DNA from: Sphingomonas sp. PP-CC-1A-547
GTDB taxonomy: Bacteria; Pseudomonadota; Alphaproteobacteria; Sphingomonadales; Sphingomonadaceae
Assembly (NCBI RefSeq): GCF_003610375.1
Contig: NZ_RAPZ01000010.1
Location: forward strand, 718,161-782,160
DNA: 64,000 nt
Direction: 5' to 3'
Position numbers and translations under genes: made by a program. The notes beneath the pieces are model-generated. The model did not search any database, had not been told where the DNA came from, and worked only from the letters and a program-made list of their open reading frames with translations. Shown here piece after piece: positions 10,928 to 20,767 of the stretch. The first letter of the stretch is position 1. Each line of letters opens with the position of its first letter.

Positions 10928-13861
10928 TCAGTTTGCGCGGGTGCGGCGGATTTCGTCGCGGACGGAGTGGCCGAGCGCGTCGGCGACGAGCGCGCCCTGT
11001 TCGGCCTGGTGACGCTTCATCAGGCCGGTCGCGGGCGATGCCGAGGCGTTGCGCCCGGCGTAGCGCGCGCGCTTTACGCGGGAGTCGACCGTTGCCAGCG
11101 CCTCCTCGATCAGCGGCTCGACGAAGAACCAATAGCCGTTGTTTTTCGGCTCTTCCTGCGCCCAGACGATCTCTTCCAGGTTCGGCATCCGTGCGACGCG
11201 CTCGGCGATCGGGTTGCCGGGGAAGGGATAGAGCTGTTCGACGCGGACGATCTGCGTGTCGGTGTCACCCGCCGCATCGCGTGCCTCGATCAGGTCGTAC
11301 GCGACCTTGCCGGTGCACAGGACCAGACGCTTCGTATCGACGTCGGCGGCCGGATTGGTATCCGACAGCAGACGGCGGAAGTGGCTGTCGCCCTGGAAAT
11401 CCTCGGCATTCGAGACCGCCAGCTTGTGACGCAGCAACGACTTCGGCGTCATCACGATCAACGGCTTGCGGAAGTTGCGATGCATCTGCCGGCGAAGCAG
11501 GTGGAAATAGTTCGCCGGGCTGGTGCAGTTCGCGACCTGGATGTTGTCGTCCGCGCAGGACTGGAGGAAGCGCTCGGGACGTGCCGAGCTATGCTCTGGC
11601 CCCTGCCCTTCGTAGCCATGCGGGAGCAGCATCACGAGGCCGTTGGCGCGGAGCCACTTCGACTCGCCGGACGTGATGAACTGATCGATCATGATCTGCG
11701 CGCCGTTGACGAAATCGCCGAACTGCGCCTCCCAGAGGACCAAGGTCTTCGGGTCGGCGAGCGCGTAGCCGTACTCGAACCCGAGCACGCCGTATTCGGA
11801 CAGCGGGCTGTCGAGCACCTCGAAATTGCCGTGTTCGATCTCCTGCAACGGCACGTACTTGTGCTCGTCGGTCTGGTCGACCCACACCGCGTGGCGCTGC
11901 GAGAAGGTGCCACGGCCCGAATCCTGACCCGAAAGACGGACGCCATAGCCTTCCGAGAGCAAGCCACCGAACGCGAGCGCTTCGCCGGTCGCCCAGTCGA
12001 AGCCCTTACCCGACTTGAACATCTCGCGCTTGGCATCGATCACACGCGCCAGCGTCTTGTGGATCTTCACGCTGTCCGGGACGGTCGTGAGCGTGCGGCC
12101 GAGCGAGTCGAACAGCTTCGTGCTGAGGCCGGTCTCGACGTTGCGCCGAGCCGACGCACCGTCGGTGGGCGCACTGAGGCCTGTCCAGCGACCGCCGAAC
12201 CAGTCCGCCTTGTTCGGCTTGTACGAGGACCCGGCTTCGAACTCGCCCTCGAGACGGAGCGTGAACTGCTTCACGTTCTCGTCGATCCAGGGCTGGTCGA
12301 TCACGCCTTCCTTGATCAGGCGATCGCCGTACACCGACGAGACGCCGGGGTGTTTGCGGATGATGTCGTACATCAGCGGCTGCGTGAAGGACGGCTCGTC
12401 GCCTTCGTTGTGACCGAAGCGGCGATAGCACCACATGTCGATGACGATGTCGCGGTGGAACTTCTGGCGGAATTCCATCGCCATCTTGGTCGCGAAGGTG
12501 ACCGCTTCGGGATCGTCGCCGTTGACGTGGAAGACCGGCGCCTGGACGCCCTTGGCGACGTCCGACGGGTAAGGCGACGAGCGCGCGAACTGCGGCGAGG
12601 TCGTGAAGCCGACCTGGTTGTTGATGATGAAGTGGACGCAGCCGCCGGTGTTGTAGCCGCGGATGCCGGAGAAGCCGAGGCACTCCCAGACGATCCCCTG
12701 CCCGGCGAACGCCGCGTCGCCGTGGATCAGCACGGGCAACGCCGCGGTGTGATCCTTGAGATCGTTGTTGAGCGTCTGGATCGCGCGCGTCTTGCCGAGC
12801 ACGACCGGGTCGGCGGCTTCGAGATGCGACGGGTTGGCGACCAGGCTCATGTGAACCTTGTGGCCGTCGAACTCGCGATCGGTGCTGGTGCCGAGGTGAT
12901 ACTTCACGTCGCCCGAACCACCGATGTCATCGGGGTTGGCCGAACCGCCGGCGAATTCGTGGAAGATCACGCGCAACGGCTTGGCCATCACGTTGGCCAG
13001 CACGTTGAGGCGACCGCGATGCGCCATGCCAATGACGAGCTCGCGCACGCCCATCTGGCCGCCATACTTGATGACGGACTCAAGCGCGGGGATCATCGAT
13101 TCGCCGCCGTCGAGCCCGAAGCGCTTCGTGCCGACATACTTCTTGCCGAGGAATTTCTCCCATTGCTCGGCCTGGATCACCTTGGTGAGGATCGCCTTCT
13201 TGCCGTCGGTGGAGAATTCGATCGCCTTGTCCTGGCCCTCCATGCGCTCCTGGAGGAAGCGGCGCTCCTCGACGTCTGAGATGTGCATGTATTCGAGGCC
13301 GACATTGCCGCAGTAATTCTTGCGCAACGTGTCGACGAGCTCGCGGATCGAGACCCATTCGAAGCCCATCGTGCCGCCGAGATAGACCTTCCGGTCGATG
13401 TCGGCGTCGGAGAAGCCGTGATATTCGGTCTTCAGGTCCTCGGGCATCTCACGCTTGGACAGGCCGAGCGGATCGAGGTTGGCGGCGAGATGGCCACGGA
13501 CGCGGTAGGTGCGGACGAGCAGCTGTGCGCGGATCGCGTCGGCAGCGGCCTTGGCGATCTCTTCCTTCGAGACGGGCGCGGGGGCCGCTGCGGCGGGGGC
13601 TGGTTTCCCCTTTGCGGGCTTGGGCGCGGGCTCCATCTGGGTCGGATCGAGCGCTGCGGTCAGGTCGTCGGTGGTGGTGAGCGGCCAGCGGGCGCTCTCC
13701 CAGCTCGGGCCCTGCGCGGAGCCTTCGAGACCCTCGAAGAACGCGCGCCAACCGGATTCGACCGAGGCCGGGTCCGCGTTGAACTTGGCGTAGAGCGTCT
13801 CCACGAACGCCGGGCTGACGCCGGCTGCGATATCGCTGAAATCCTGGCCTTCGTAGCCCAT
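10928..13861 (-). CDS. sucA: 2-oxoglutarate dehydrogenase E1
   Basis: Thiamine-diphosphate-dependent decarboxylase of the 2-oxoglutarate dehydrogenase complex. From the ATG at 13861 it has 977 residues; an ATG 27 codons further upstream would begin inside the intergenic repeat, and MGYEGQDFSD is the usual start in related proteins. The N-terminal segment carries the E2-docking region, followed by an Ala/Pro-rich linker (about 75-100). The ThDP/Mg site appears as GDAAFAGQGIVWE and IINNQVGFTT. The C-terminal transketolase-like domains are complete. First gene of the sucA-sucB-DUF433-DUF5615-lpdA run, with a palindromic repeat separating it from sucD. Confidence 0.97.
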   Translation of the reverse strand: MGYEGQDFSDIAAGVSPAFVETLYAKFNADPASVESGWRAFFEGLEGSAQGPSWESARWPLTTTDDLTAALDPTQMEPAPKPAKGKPAPAAAAPAPVSKEEIAKAAADAIRAQLLVRTYRVRGHLAANLDPLGLSKREMPEDLKTEYHGFSDADIDRKVYLGGTMGFEWVSIRELVDTLRKNYCGNVGLEYMHISDVEERRFLQERMEGQDKAIEFSTDGKKAILTKVIQAEQWEKFLGKKYVGTKRFGLDGGESMIPALESVIKYGGQMGVRELVIGMAHRGRLNVLANVMAKPLRVIFHEFAGGSANPDDIGGSGDVKYHLGTSTDREFDGHKVHMSLVANPSHLEAADPVVLGKTRAIQTLNNDLKDHTAALPVLIHGDAAFAGQGIVWECLGFSGIRGYNTGGCVHFIINNQVGFTTSPQFARSSPYPSDVAKGVQAPVFHVNGDDPEAVTFATKMAMEFRQKFHRDIVIDMWCYRRFGHNEGDEPSFTQPLMYDIIRKHPGVSSVYGDRLIKEGVIDQPWIDENVKQFTLRLEGEFEAGSSYKPNKADWFGGRWTGLSAPTDGASARRNVETGLSTKLFDSLGRTLTTVPDSVKIHKTLARVIDAKREMFKSGKGFDWATGEALAFGGLLSEGYGVRLSGQDSGRGTFSQRHAVWVDQTDEHKYVPLQEIEHGNFEVLDSPLSEYGVLGFEYGYALADPKTLVLWEAQFGDFVNGAQIMIDQFITSGESKWLRANGLVMLLPHGYEGQGPEHSSARPERFLQSCADDNIQVANCTSPANYFHLLRRQMHRNFRKPLIVMTPKSLLRHKLAVSNAEDFQGDSHFRRLLSDTNPAADVDTKRLVLCTGKVAYDLIEARDAAGDTDTQIVRVEQLYPFPGNPIAERVARMPNLEEIVWAQEEPKNNGYWFFVEPLIEEALATVDSRVKRARYAGRNASASPATGLMKRHQAEQGALVADALGHSVRDEIRRTRAN

Positions 13862-13879
13862 CGTTCTCGTCCTCAGTGT

Positions 13880-14012
13880 CCTTCTCCCCGCGGGGGAGAG
13901 GGAGGGGCCCACTCGCACTTGCGGGTGGGAGGGTGAGGGCACGGGCGGTCACGTGCCCTCACCCTTCCGCTGCCAAGAGGCAGCTCCTTCCCTCTCCCCG
14001 AACGGAAGAGGG
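13880..14012. repeat. palindromic repeat family E, between sucD and sucA
   Basis: Inverted repeat of CTTCTCCCCGCGGGGGAGAG type with its counterpart at the far end, plus an inner GGTGAGGGCACG / CGTGCCCTCACC arm. Similar elements lie at 40972-41079 and 49383-49493. Confidence 0.75.
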
Positions 14013-14021
14013 GTAGTTAAA

Positions 14022-14906
14022 TCAGCCCTTCAACACGCTCAGCAGCGTCTCGCCGAGCAGGCTGGGGCTTTCCGAGACCTTGATCCCGGCAGCTTCCATC
14101 GCCGCGATCTTGCTCTCCGCGTCACCCTTGCCGCCCGACACGATCGCGCCGGCATGGCCCATGCGACGGCCCGGAGGCGCCGTACGACCGGCGATGAAGC
14201 CTGCCATCGGCTTCGACCGACCGCGCTTGGCTTCGTCGCGGAGGAACTGTGCCGCCTGCTCCTCGGCGTCGCCGCCGATTTCGCCGATCATGATGATCGA
14301 CTGCGTCTCGTCGTCGGCGAGGAACAGCTCGAGCACGTCGATGAAGTTCGTGCCGTTGACCGGATCGCCACCGATGCCGACCGCGGTCGTCTGACCAAGG
14401 CCTGCGTTCGACGTCTGGAACACCGCCTCATAGGTGAGCGTGCCTGAACGGCTGACAACGCCGACCGAGCCCTTCTTAAAGATCGAGCCGGGCATAATGC
14501 CGATCTTGCACTCGCCGGGGGTCAGCACGCCGGGGCAGTTCGGGCCGATGAGGCGCGACTTGGAGCCCGACAGCGCGCGCTTGACCTTGACCATGTCGAG
14601 CACGGGAATGCCCTCGGTGATCGCGACGATCAGCTCGATCTCGGCGTCGATCGCCTCGAGGATCGAATCGGCGGCGAAGGGGGGCGGCACGTAGATGACC
14701 GACGCCGTTGCGCCGGTCATCGCCTTGGCTTCGGCGACGGTGTTGTAGACCGGGAGGTCGAGGTGCGTGGTGCCGCCCTTGCCGGGCGTGACGCCGCCGA
14801 CCATCTGCGTGCCGTATTCCAGCGCCATCTTGGTGTGGAAGCTGCCGGTTTCGCCGGTCATACCCTGGGTGATGACCTTGGTGTTCTTGTCGACGAGGAT
14901 GCTCAT
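14022..14906 (-). CDS. sucD: succinyl-CoA ligase alpha subunit
   Basis: Carries the CoA-binding and phosphohistidine domains of succinyl-CoA synthetase (TCA substrate-level phosphorylation). 294 residues, full length. The motif [18 protein letters not shown] is near residues 16-33, the CoA-binding region VTPGKGG is present, and the active-site His is in GHAGAIV near residue 255. The usual partner sucC is not adjacent: the next gene upstream on this strand is a GIY-YIG gene, then mdh. A beta subunit must be encoded elsewhere. Confidence 0.97.
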   Translation of the reverse strand: MSILVDKNTKVITQGMTGETGSFHTKMALEYGTQMVGGVTPGKGGTTHLDLPVYNTVAEAKAMTGATASVIYVPPPFAADSILEAIDAEIELIVAITEGIPVLDMVKVKRALSGSKSRLIGPNCPGVLTPGECKIGIMPGSIFKKGSVGVVSRSGTLTYEAVFQTSNAGLGQTTAVGIGGDPVNGTNFIDVLELFLADDETQSIIMIGEIGGDAEEQAAQFLRDEAKRGRSKPMAGFIAGRTAPPGRRMGHAGAIVSGGKGDAESKIAAMEAAGIKVSESPSLLGETLLSVLKG

Positions 14907-14940
14907 CTAGTGCTCCTTGTGTCCCCGTTGGGGAACAGGA

Positions 14941-15231
14941 TTAAAACAGTGACTCGAACAGGTCGTTCCAGTCGGGGTTCATTCGTTCGATCTCGGACAG
15001 TTTCCACTGCCGGTTCCACTTCTTCATCTGAAGTTCGCGCAGGCGCGCGTTGTCCAGATCGTCATGCACTTCATACCAAACTAGAAGTTTGCAGTGGTGC
15101 GTTTTCGTGAAACCGATGATCAGGCCGTTACGATGCTGGTAGGATCGTGCGGCGAGATCGCTGGTGACACCGAGATAAATCGTTCCGTTGCGCCGGCTCG
15201 CCATTATGTAGACGTAGCCGGCTGTATTCAT
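14941..15231 (-). CDS. GIY-YIG nuclease superfamily protein
   Basis: 96 residues. The family motif appears as GYVYIMASRRNGTIYLGVT (the GIY and YIG strands are degenerate: YVY and YLG), followed by the conserved Arg of the HRNG helix and a Glu downstream. Matches the small UPF0213-like single-domain GIY-YIG proteins whose substrates are unknown. It sits between mdh and sucD, where sucC is often found, and a palindromic repeat lies directly upstream. Nuclease activity is inferred only from family. Confidence 0.85.
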   Translation of the reverse strand: MNTAGYVYIMASRRNGTIYLGVTSDLAARSYQHRNGLIIGFTKTHHCKLLVWYEVHDDLDNARLRELQMKKWNRQWKLSEIERMNPDWNDLFESLF

Positions 15232-15238
15232 GCGACCC

Positions 15239-15316
15239 GCGAGCCTCCTTGTTCACCCGCGAAGGCGGGTGCCCAGACTGGGTCCCCGCCTTCGCGGGGA
15301 AACAAGTTAGGCTCGC
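15239..15316. repeat. palindromic repeat family B, copy 1
   Basis: Inner arms CTTGTTCACCCGCGAAGGCGG and the inverse at 15280-15306; outer arms GCGAGCCT (15239-15246) and AGGCTCGC (15309-15316). Lies between the GIY-YIG gene and mdh. Confidence 0.85.
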
Positions 15317-15324
15317 GACGCATT

Positions 15325-16332
<1,008 letters not shown>

Positions 16333-16387
16333 TTACGCGCATTATCCCGCTACGGCAACCGCTAAAAGGACAAAAGCAGGTTGTTAT

Positions 16388-16402
16388 TGCGAGTGGTTCG
16401 CA
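16388..16402. promoter_or_regulatory. Fur-box-like inverted repeat upstream of mdh
   Basis: TGCGA-GTGGT-TCGCA inside an AT-richer patch, resembling the TTGCGAAT-N-ATTCGCAA type of iron box seen in alphaproteobacteria. A single site judged by eye; another regulator could use it. Confidence 0.35.
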
Positions 16403-16435
16403 TGCGCAATAAGATCGACTTGCCCAAACTGGCCC

Positions 16436-16540
16436 GCCCCGGCGGAGGCCGGGGCCCAGTTGGGAGACGGTACTAACAGCGCGCAGTTCATCGTTACGAC
16501 GACCTTTCCAACTAGGCCCCGGCCTTCGCCGGGGTGGTGT
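16436..16540. repeat. palindromic repeat family A, copy 1
   Basis: Arms GCCCCGGCGGAGGCCGGGGC and its inverse with a unique centre of about 50 bases. Lies between zapE and mdh. Confidence 0.9.
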
Positions 16541-16548
16541 GGATCGGA

Positions 16549-17640
16549 TTAGAGGTGGCCTTCGGCGAGATAGTCCTCGGAGCGCATCTCTTCGAGGCGG
16601 CTGATCGTGCGGTCGAACTCGAACCTGCCGTCGCCGCTTTCGTAGAGGTCGCCGGGTTGCGCATCGGCGGCGGCGAGGAGCTTGACCTTGTGCTCGTACA
16701 GCGCGTCGATCAGCGCGACGAAGCGCGCCGCCTCGTTGCGGTTCTCGGGGCCGAGCTTGGGGATGCCGACGAGGATGACCGTGTGGAACTTCCGCGCGAT
16801 GGCGAGATAGTCTGCCACCCCCCTCGCCTCTCCGCACAGCTTCTTGAAGCTGAACACCGCGACGCCCTTGAGCGACTTCGGCACCCGCAGCGTGCGGCCC
16901 TGGACGATCAGGTCTTCGGCCGGGACGTGCTCGCTGTCGTCGGTCGAGAAGTCGGTGAGGCGGAAGAATGCAGCGGAAAGCTGCGCGGTCGCCTCGGGGC
17001 CGTTGGGGACGAGCCATGTGTCCTGGCTGCCGAGACGGTCGCGGCGATAGTCGACCGGGCCGTTGAGCGGGAGCACGTCGAGGCGCTGCTCGATGGTCGC
17101 GATGAAGGGCAGGAAATGCTCGCGGTTGAGGCCGTTCTTGTAGAGATCGGCGGGCGGGCGGTTCGAGGTGGTGACGATCGTCACGCCGGAATCGAGCAGC
17201 GAGGTTACCAGTCGCGAGAGGATCATCGCGTCAGGGCTGTTGGTGACCATCATCTCGTCGAACGCGAGCAACCGCGTCTCGTCGGCGATCGCGGTGGCGA
17301 CGGGGACGATCGGGTCGCCGACTTCCTTGCGACGTTCGGCGGCGATGCGCGCGTGCACCTCGAGCATGAACTCGCCGAAGTGAACGCGGCGCTTCTTCTC
17401 GACGGGGGCGTTGGCGAAGAACAGGTCCATCAGCATCGACTTGCCGCGGCCGACGCCGCCCCAGAGGTAGACGCCGCGGGGGTCTGGTTTCTTGGAGAAG
17501 CGGGCGAAGAAGCCGGTCGACTTGGGGGTGGCGAGTTCGGTGGCGAGGGTGTTCAGGCGCGCGGCGGCGGCGGACTGTTCGGGGTCGGGGCGGAGTTCGC
17601 CGGATGCGACCAGCGCCTCATAGGCTTTAAGTACCGTCAC
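16549..17640 (-). CDS. zapE: ZapE/AFG1-family ATPase
   Basis: P-loop ATPase related to E. coli ZapE (Z-ring associated) and mitochondrial AFG1/LACE1. 363 residues, normal length. Walker A is GGVGRGKSML near residue 65 and Walker B LLAFDEM near 124, followed by an Asn/Arg sensor region (VTTSNRPP). On the minus strand directly upstream of mdh, with which it is probably not co-transcribed because a family A palindrome intervenes. Family assignment is firm; its role in division or in protein turnover is not settled in this lineage. Confidence 0.93.
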   Translation of the reverse strand: MTVLKAYEALVASGELRPDPEQSAAAARLNTLATELATPKSTGFFARFSKKPDPRGVYLWGGVGRGKSMLMDLFFANAPVEKKRRVHFGEFMLEVHARIAAERRKEVGDPIVPVATAIADETRLLAFDEMMVTNSPDAMILSRLVTSLLDSGVTIVTTSNRPPADLYKNGLNREHFLPFIATIEQRLDVLPLNGPVDYRRDRLGSQDTWLVPNGPEATAQLSAAFFRLTDFSTDDSEHVPAEDLIVQGRTLRVPKSLKGVAVFSFKKLCGEARGVADYLAIARKFHTVILVGIPKLGPENRNEAARFVALIDALYEHKVKLLAAADAQPGDLYESGDGRFEFDRTISRLEEMRSEDYLAEGHL

Positions 17641-17654
17641 TTCCCCACCTCTTT

Positions 17655-17761
17655 ACCACCCCGGCGGAGGCCGACGCCCAATTGGAAAGGTTTCGATAAC
17701 GGAGCGGGACGCTTCAACACTGATCGTTTCCCAATTGGGCCCCGGCCTTCGCCGGGGTGGT
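17655..17761. repeat. palindromic repeat family A, copy 2
   Basis: ACCACCCCGGCGGAGGCCG at the left, CGGCCTTCGCCGGGGTGGT at the right. Lies between the thioesterase gene and zapE. Confidence 0.9.
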
Positions 17762-17775
17762 GATAGCGGCCGGGG

Positions 17776-18252
17776 TCAGCCCTTTGGCGGCTTAGGCGAC
17801 GGCTTGCGGATCGTGGCCGAGAAGGCGGCGATCTTCGTTTCGTCGTCCCCTTGCACCACGAGGCCCCGGAGGAACAAGAGGCGGCCGGTTTCCTTGAGCG
17901 CCTCGACCTGCGCCTCGATCGGCTCGCCGACGCGGCCGCCGCCGATGAACTGGGTGTTGAGATCGAGCGTGACCGCGGTGCCGGCGGTGATCAGGCCGAA
18001 GCCTCTGGCGGCCGCGAACAGGGCTACGTCGATGAATGCGAGCAGCGCGCCACCGTGGACGTTGTTCTGGAGGTTCGAGTGGCGATGCTCGGGGGTGATG
18101 CGGACGCGGACGGTGTGGCCGTCGACGCGGTAGAGCATGGGGCCGAGCAGGGTGTTGAAGCGGGTTGGGTCGGAGAGCGACCAGCTGCGCCAGCCTGGGT
18201 TGGCTGGGTCTTCGGCTTCGACGAAATGGGGTTGGGGAGCAGCAGTGGTCAC
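17776..18252 (-). CDS. PaaI-type hotdog thioesterase
   Basis: Predicted acyl-CoA thioesterase of the PaaI/YigI hotdog group. From a GTG at 18252 the product has 158 residues; a longer frame opening at 18318 would run through a dispersed repeat arm, so it was not chosen. The hotdog helix motif NVHGGALLAFIDVALFAAA lies in the middle and includes the conserved HGG/D pair. The remaining strands (TLDLNTQFIGGG, GRLLFLRGLV) complete the fold. Substrate unknown. It lies downstream of sdhB on the same strand, separated by a palindromic repeat. Confidence 0.85.
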   Translation of the reverse strand: MTTAAPQPHFVEAEDPANPGWRSWSLSDPTRFNTLLGPMLYRVDGHTVRVRITPEHRHSNLQNNVHGGALLAFIDVALFAAARGFGLITAGTAVTLDLNTQFIGGGRVGEPIEAQVEALKETGRLLFLRGLVVQGDDETKIAAFSATIRKPSPKPPKG

Positions 18253-18275
18253 GAACCTGTCCTTCGATCCCCACA

Positions 18276-18362
18276 CCGTTCGCCCTGAGCGAAGTCGAAG
18301 AGCATTGGGAAATTCCATCCCCCGCCCCTGGCGTGTGCTTCGACTTCGCTCAGCACGAACGG
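18276..18362. repeat. palindromic repeat family D, copy 1
   Basis: CCGTTCGCCCTGAGCGAAGTC and, inverted, GACTTCGCTCAGCACGAACGG. The same family recurs at 53892-54041. Lies just upstream of the thioesterase start. Confidence 0.85.
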
Positions 18363-18451
18363 GGGGAGCGGGACGGGAGAGCTGGACCGGCGGGAAAATC
18401 GGATTGGGGCGGGGAAGAGGGAGTGAAACACGCCCCCCCTCCCCAACCGGA

Positions 18452-19246
18452 TCAGACGATCCGTTCGGCTTCCATCTTCTTGATCTCGGCGATCGCCTTG
18501 GCCGGGTTGAGCCCCTTGGGGCAGGCGTTCGCGCAGTTCATGATGGTGTGGCAGCGGTACAGGCGGAACGGATCCTCGAGTTCGTCGAGACGCTCGCCGG
18601 TCATCTCGTCGCGGCTGTCGGCGAGCCAGCGATAGGCCTGCAATAGGATCGCCGGCCCCAAGAACTTGTCGGCGTTCCACCAGTAGCTCGGGCACGAGGT
18701 CGAGCAGCAGGCGCACAGGATGCACTCGTACAGGCCGTCGAGCTTCGAGCGGTCTTCCGGCGACTGGAGGCGCTCCTTGCCCGAGGGCGGCGGGGTAACG
18801 GTCTGCAGCCACGGCTTGATCGACGAGTACTGCGCGTAGAAGTGCGTGAAGTCGGGGACCAGGTCCTTGATCACGTCCATGTGCGGCAGCGGGGTGATCT
18901 GGACCTCGCCCTTGCAATCCTCGATCGCGGTCGTGCAGGCGAGGCCGTTCTTGCCGTTGATGTTCATCGAGCACGAGCCGCAGATGCCCTCACGGCACGA
19001 CCGGCGGAAGGTGAGCGAGGAATCCTGCTCGCTCTTCATCTTGATCAGCGCGTCGAGCACCATCGGGCCGGTATCGTCGAGATCGAGCGCAAACGTATCG
19101 TAGCGCGGGTTCTCGCCGCTGTCGGGATCGTAGCGGTAGACCTTGAACGATTTCAGACGCTTGCTGTCCCCCGAACCCTGGCTGGTCGAGGCGTGCTTGA
19201 CGCCCTTCTTGACGACGCTGTTTTTCGGGAGCGAGAATTCGGCCAT
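18452..19246 (-). CDS. sdhB: succinate dehydrogenase iron-sulfur subunit
   Basis: Electron-transfer subunit of complex II. 264 residues. The N-terminal ferredoxin domain binds 2Fe-2S through CREGICGSC and a later Cys (NGLAC). The C-terminal domain carries the 4Fe-4S/3Fe-4S motifs [12 protein letters not shown] and [17 protein letters not shown]. Unusually, it is not adjacent to sdhCDA: a ClpP-like gene, mazEF on the other strand and a small membrane protein gene separate it from sdhA by about 1.8 kb. Confidence 0.98.
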   Translation of the reverse strand: MAEFSLPKNSVVKKGVKHASTSQGSGDSKRLKSFKVYRYDPDSGENPRYDTFALDLDDTGPMVLDALIKMKSEQDSSLTFRRSCREGICGSCSMNINGKNGLACTTAIEDCKGEVQITPLPHMDVIKDLVPDFTHFYAQYSSIKPWLQTVTPPPSGKERLQSPEDRSKLDGLYECILCACCSTSCPSYWWNADKFLGPAILLQAYRWLADSRDEMTGERLDELEDPFRLYRCHTIMNCANACPKGLNPAKAIAEIKKMEAERIV

Positions 19247-19380
19247 TGCGAGCGGTCCGTCCGTGGTGTGATTATAGGGTTACGAGAGCCGATACATGAC
19301 AGGGGCCCTCCCCGCAAATCCTTAGCTTCGCGGGTGCAACATGCGTCACACCCGCTGTCGCGTTAGCGGCAGGTGCCGGG

Positions 19381-19962
19381 TCAGATGATGTCGAGGACGA
19401 GCCCGAGGTCGCGGGCTTCCTCGGCTTCGATGTACCAGTTGGAGGGGGCCTTCTTCTTCAATTCCTCGAGCGATACCTTCGAACCCTCGACGATCGCGCG
19501 GAAGCCTTCCTCCTGGATGTTGATCGAGTCCTCGATCTCGTGGAGCTTCGCCTTGAGCGTGTAGGAGAGCGTGTTGAGCGGGCCGTTGAGTTCGATCGTG
19601 CTCTGCATCTGGCGCTCGTGGACCATGATGCGGCTGTTGCGGGTGAGGAAGCGGCTGTCGACCGGGAAGGCGGACATAAACGTCGCGCCGGCGGAATAGA
19701 CCGCGACCTTGCCGAGGAAGAGCGTCTCGCGGCCGGTGTATTCGCGGAGCAGGCGGATGTTGTCGCCCATCGCGCGCGCGACTTCAGGGTCGCCGCCAAG
19801 GGTGGTGATCGAGACGACCAGCGGGCCTTCGGTGGGCGCGGCGACGAGTTGAGACTTGAACGTGTCGTACATCGCGTCGTCGACGGGGCCGTGGAGGTGG
19901 ATGTGGGGGGTGGCCAGCAAGGGGTAGTTGCGGGCGTTCGAAGCGGGGGATGTATCGGTCAT
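19381..19962 (-). CDS. ClpP-like (S14 family) protein with altered triad
   Basis: 193 residues from the ATG at 19962; an upstream in-frame ATG at 20019 is less likely. It aligns with ClpP without gaps across the active site. The nucleophile Ser of YSAGATF is 25 residues before the His of RIMVHE, exactly the ClpP spacing, and the IHLHGPVDD strand matches the ClpP N-terminal region. The C-terminal pattern EAEEARDLGL matches too, but the residue aligned with the catalytic Asp appears to be Asn or Ser (PSNWYIEA). No ClpX or ClpA gene is near. It probably forms a ClpP-like ring; its peptidase activity is uncertain. Confidence 0.8.
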   Translation of the reverse strand: MTDTSPASNARNYPLLATPHIHLHGPVDDAMYDTFKSQLVAAPTEGPLVVSITTLGGDPEVARAMGDNIRLLREYTGRETLFLGKVAVYSAGATFMSAFPVDSRFLTRNSRIMVHERQMQSTIELNGPLNTLSYTLKAKLHEIEDSINIQEEGFRAIVEGSKVSLEELKKKAPSNWYIEAEEARDLGLVLDII

Positions 19963-20034
19963 GCGCGGCAAACTTTTGCGGGGGGAGTGGGTTCCGAGGT
20001 GGTTACCGGATATCAGCATATTCGCGGTTTCGTG

Positions 20035-20050
20035 GTAACATTGTTAGTAC
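20035..20050. promoter_or_regulatory. possible mazEF operator
   Basis: GTAACATTGTTAGTAC contains TAAC-ATT-GTTA inverted arms, 40 bases before the mazE start in an AT-richer patch. MazE-type antitoxins usually bind such palindromes; inference only. Confidence 0.3.
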
Positions 20051-20089
20051 ACATCATCGGTGGTATCGGTGTGGCGAAGAGGATGTGCG

Positions 20090-20341
20090 ATGCGGACGTC
20101 GTTACGGAAAATGGGCAATTCGACGGGGATGATCGTACCGCGGTCGATCCTGGGGGCGATCGGCGTGACCACCGGCGCGGCAATGGATCTGCGCGTAGAA
20201 GATGGGAAGCTGATCGCGACTCCAGCCGAGCGTGTCCCTCGGGGCGGTTGGGCGGAGGCTGCGGCGGGGCTTGCCATGACAGGTGAGGAACAAGAGTGGC
20301 TTGGCGCGGGCGTGGCTGATGACGCGACACTGACGTGGTGA
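20090..20341 (+). CDS. mazE: MazE-type AbrB-fold antitoxin
   Basis: 83 residues from the ATG at 20090, preceded by an AGAGGA Shine-Dalgarno. The N-terminus has the swapped-hairpin SpoVT-AbrB pattern LRKMGNSTGMIVPRSIL (about 5-21), the DNA-binding part of MazE/PemI antitoxins. The acidic and Trp-rich C-terminus (TGEEQEWL) would bind and block the toxin. It is followed 7 bases later by mazF. The pair is on the plus strand, opposite to all the sdh genes around it. Confidence 0.9.
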   Translation: MRTSLRKMGNSTGMIVPRSILGAIGVTTGAAMDLRVEDGKLIATPAERVPRGGWAEAAAGLAMTGEEQEWLGAGVADDATLTW

Positions 20342-20348
20342 GGGACGC

Positions 20349-20666
20349 ATGAAGCGGGGTGAGATCTGGCTGGCGGCGCTCGATCCCACGGTGGGGAGCG
20401 AGATCCAGAAGACACGACCGTGCCTTGTCGTTTCACCGGACGAGATGAACGATCATCTGCGGACCGCGATCGTCGCGCCGTTGACGACGGGGAGCCATCC
20501 GGCGCCGTTTCGGGTCGCGGTGACGTTCAAGGGGACGAGCGGGCTGGTACTTCCGGATCAGATGCGGACGATCGATCGGGGGCGGTTGATCAAGCGGATG
20601 GGGCGGATCGATGCGCAGACTCTGCGCGCGGTGCTGGAGGTGCTTGGGGAGATGTTCGCGGTCTGA
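20349..20666 (+). CDS. mazF: MazF/PemK-type endoribonuclease toxin
   Basis: 105 residues. Begins MKRGEIWLAALDPTVGSEIQ and continues with KTRPCLVVSPDEMN, the conserved MazF/PemK active-site region with Arg. The later QMRTIDRGRL segment contains the second catalytic stretch (Thr/Ser). Cleaves mRNA at short sequence motifs in known family members. It ends just before a large family B palindrome, which may act as its terminator. Placed between sdhA and sdhB in opposite orientation, consistent with insertion. Confidence 0.93.
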   Translation: MKRGEIWLAALDPTVGSEIQKTRPCLVVSPDEMNDHLRTAIVAPLTTGSHPAPFRVAVTFKGTSGLVLPDQMRTIDRGRLIKRMGRIDAQTLRAVLEVLGEMFAV

Positions 20667-20671
20667 AGTGT

Positions 20672-20765
20672 CCACGCCCGTTCTCCTGCGAACGCAGGAG
20701 TCCAGGGTTACGGAACGCGGCATTTGTGATCCTGGACTCCTGCGTTCGCAGGAGAACGGGCGTGG
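20672..20765. repeat. palindromic repeat family B, large copy after mazF
   Basis: Arms of about 36 bases: CCACGCCCGTTCTCCTGCG at the left and CGCAGGAGAACGGGCGTGG at the right, almost perfectly complementary. A plausible bidirectional terminator between mazF and the convergent small membrane protein gene. Confidence 0.92.
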
Positions 20766-20767
20766 GT

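Noticed and set aside
10820..13279. Long open frame on the plus strand opposite sucA (819 codons)
   Set aside because: High-GC codon bias on the true strand makes the opposite frame stop-free; the minus-strand product matches 2-oxoglutarate dehydrogenase E1 along its length.
18252..18318. N-terminal extension of the thioesterase
   Set aside because: Encoded within a family D palindrome arm; no family similarity there.
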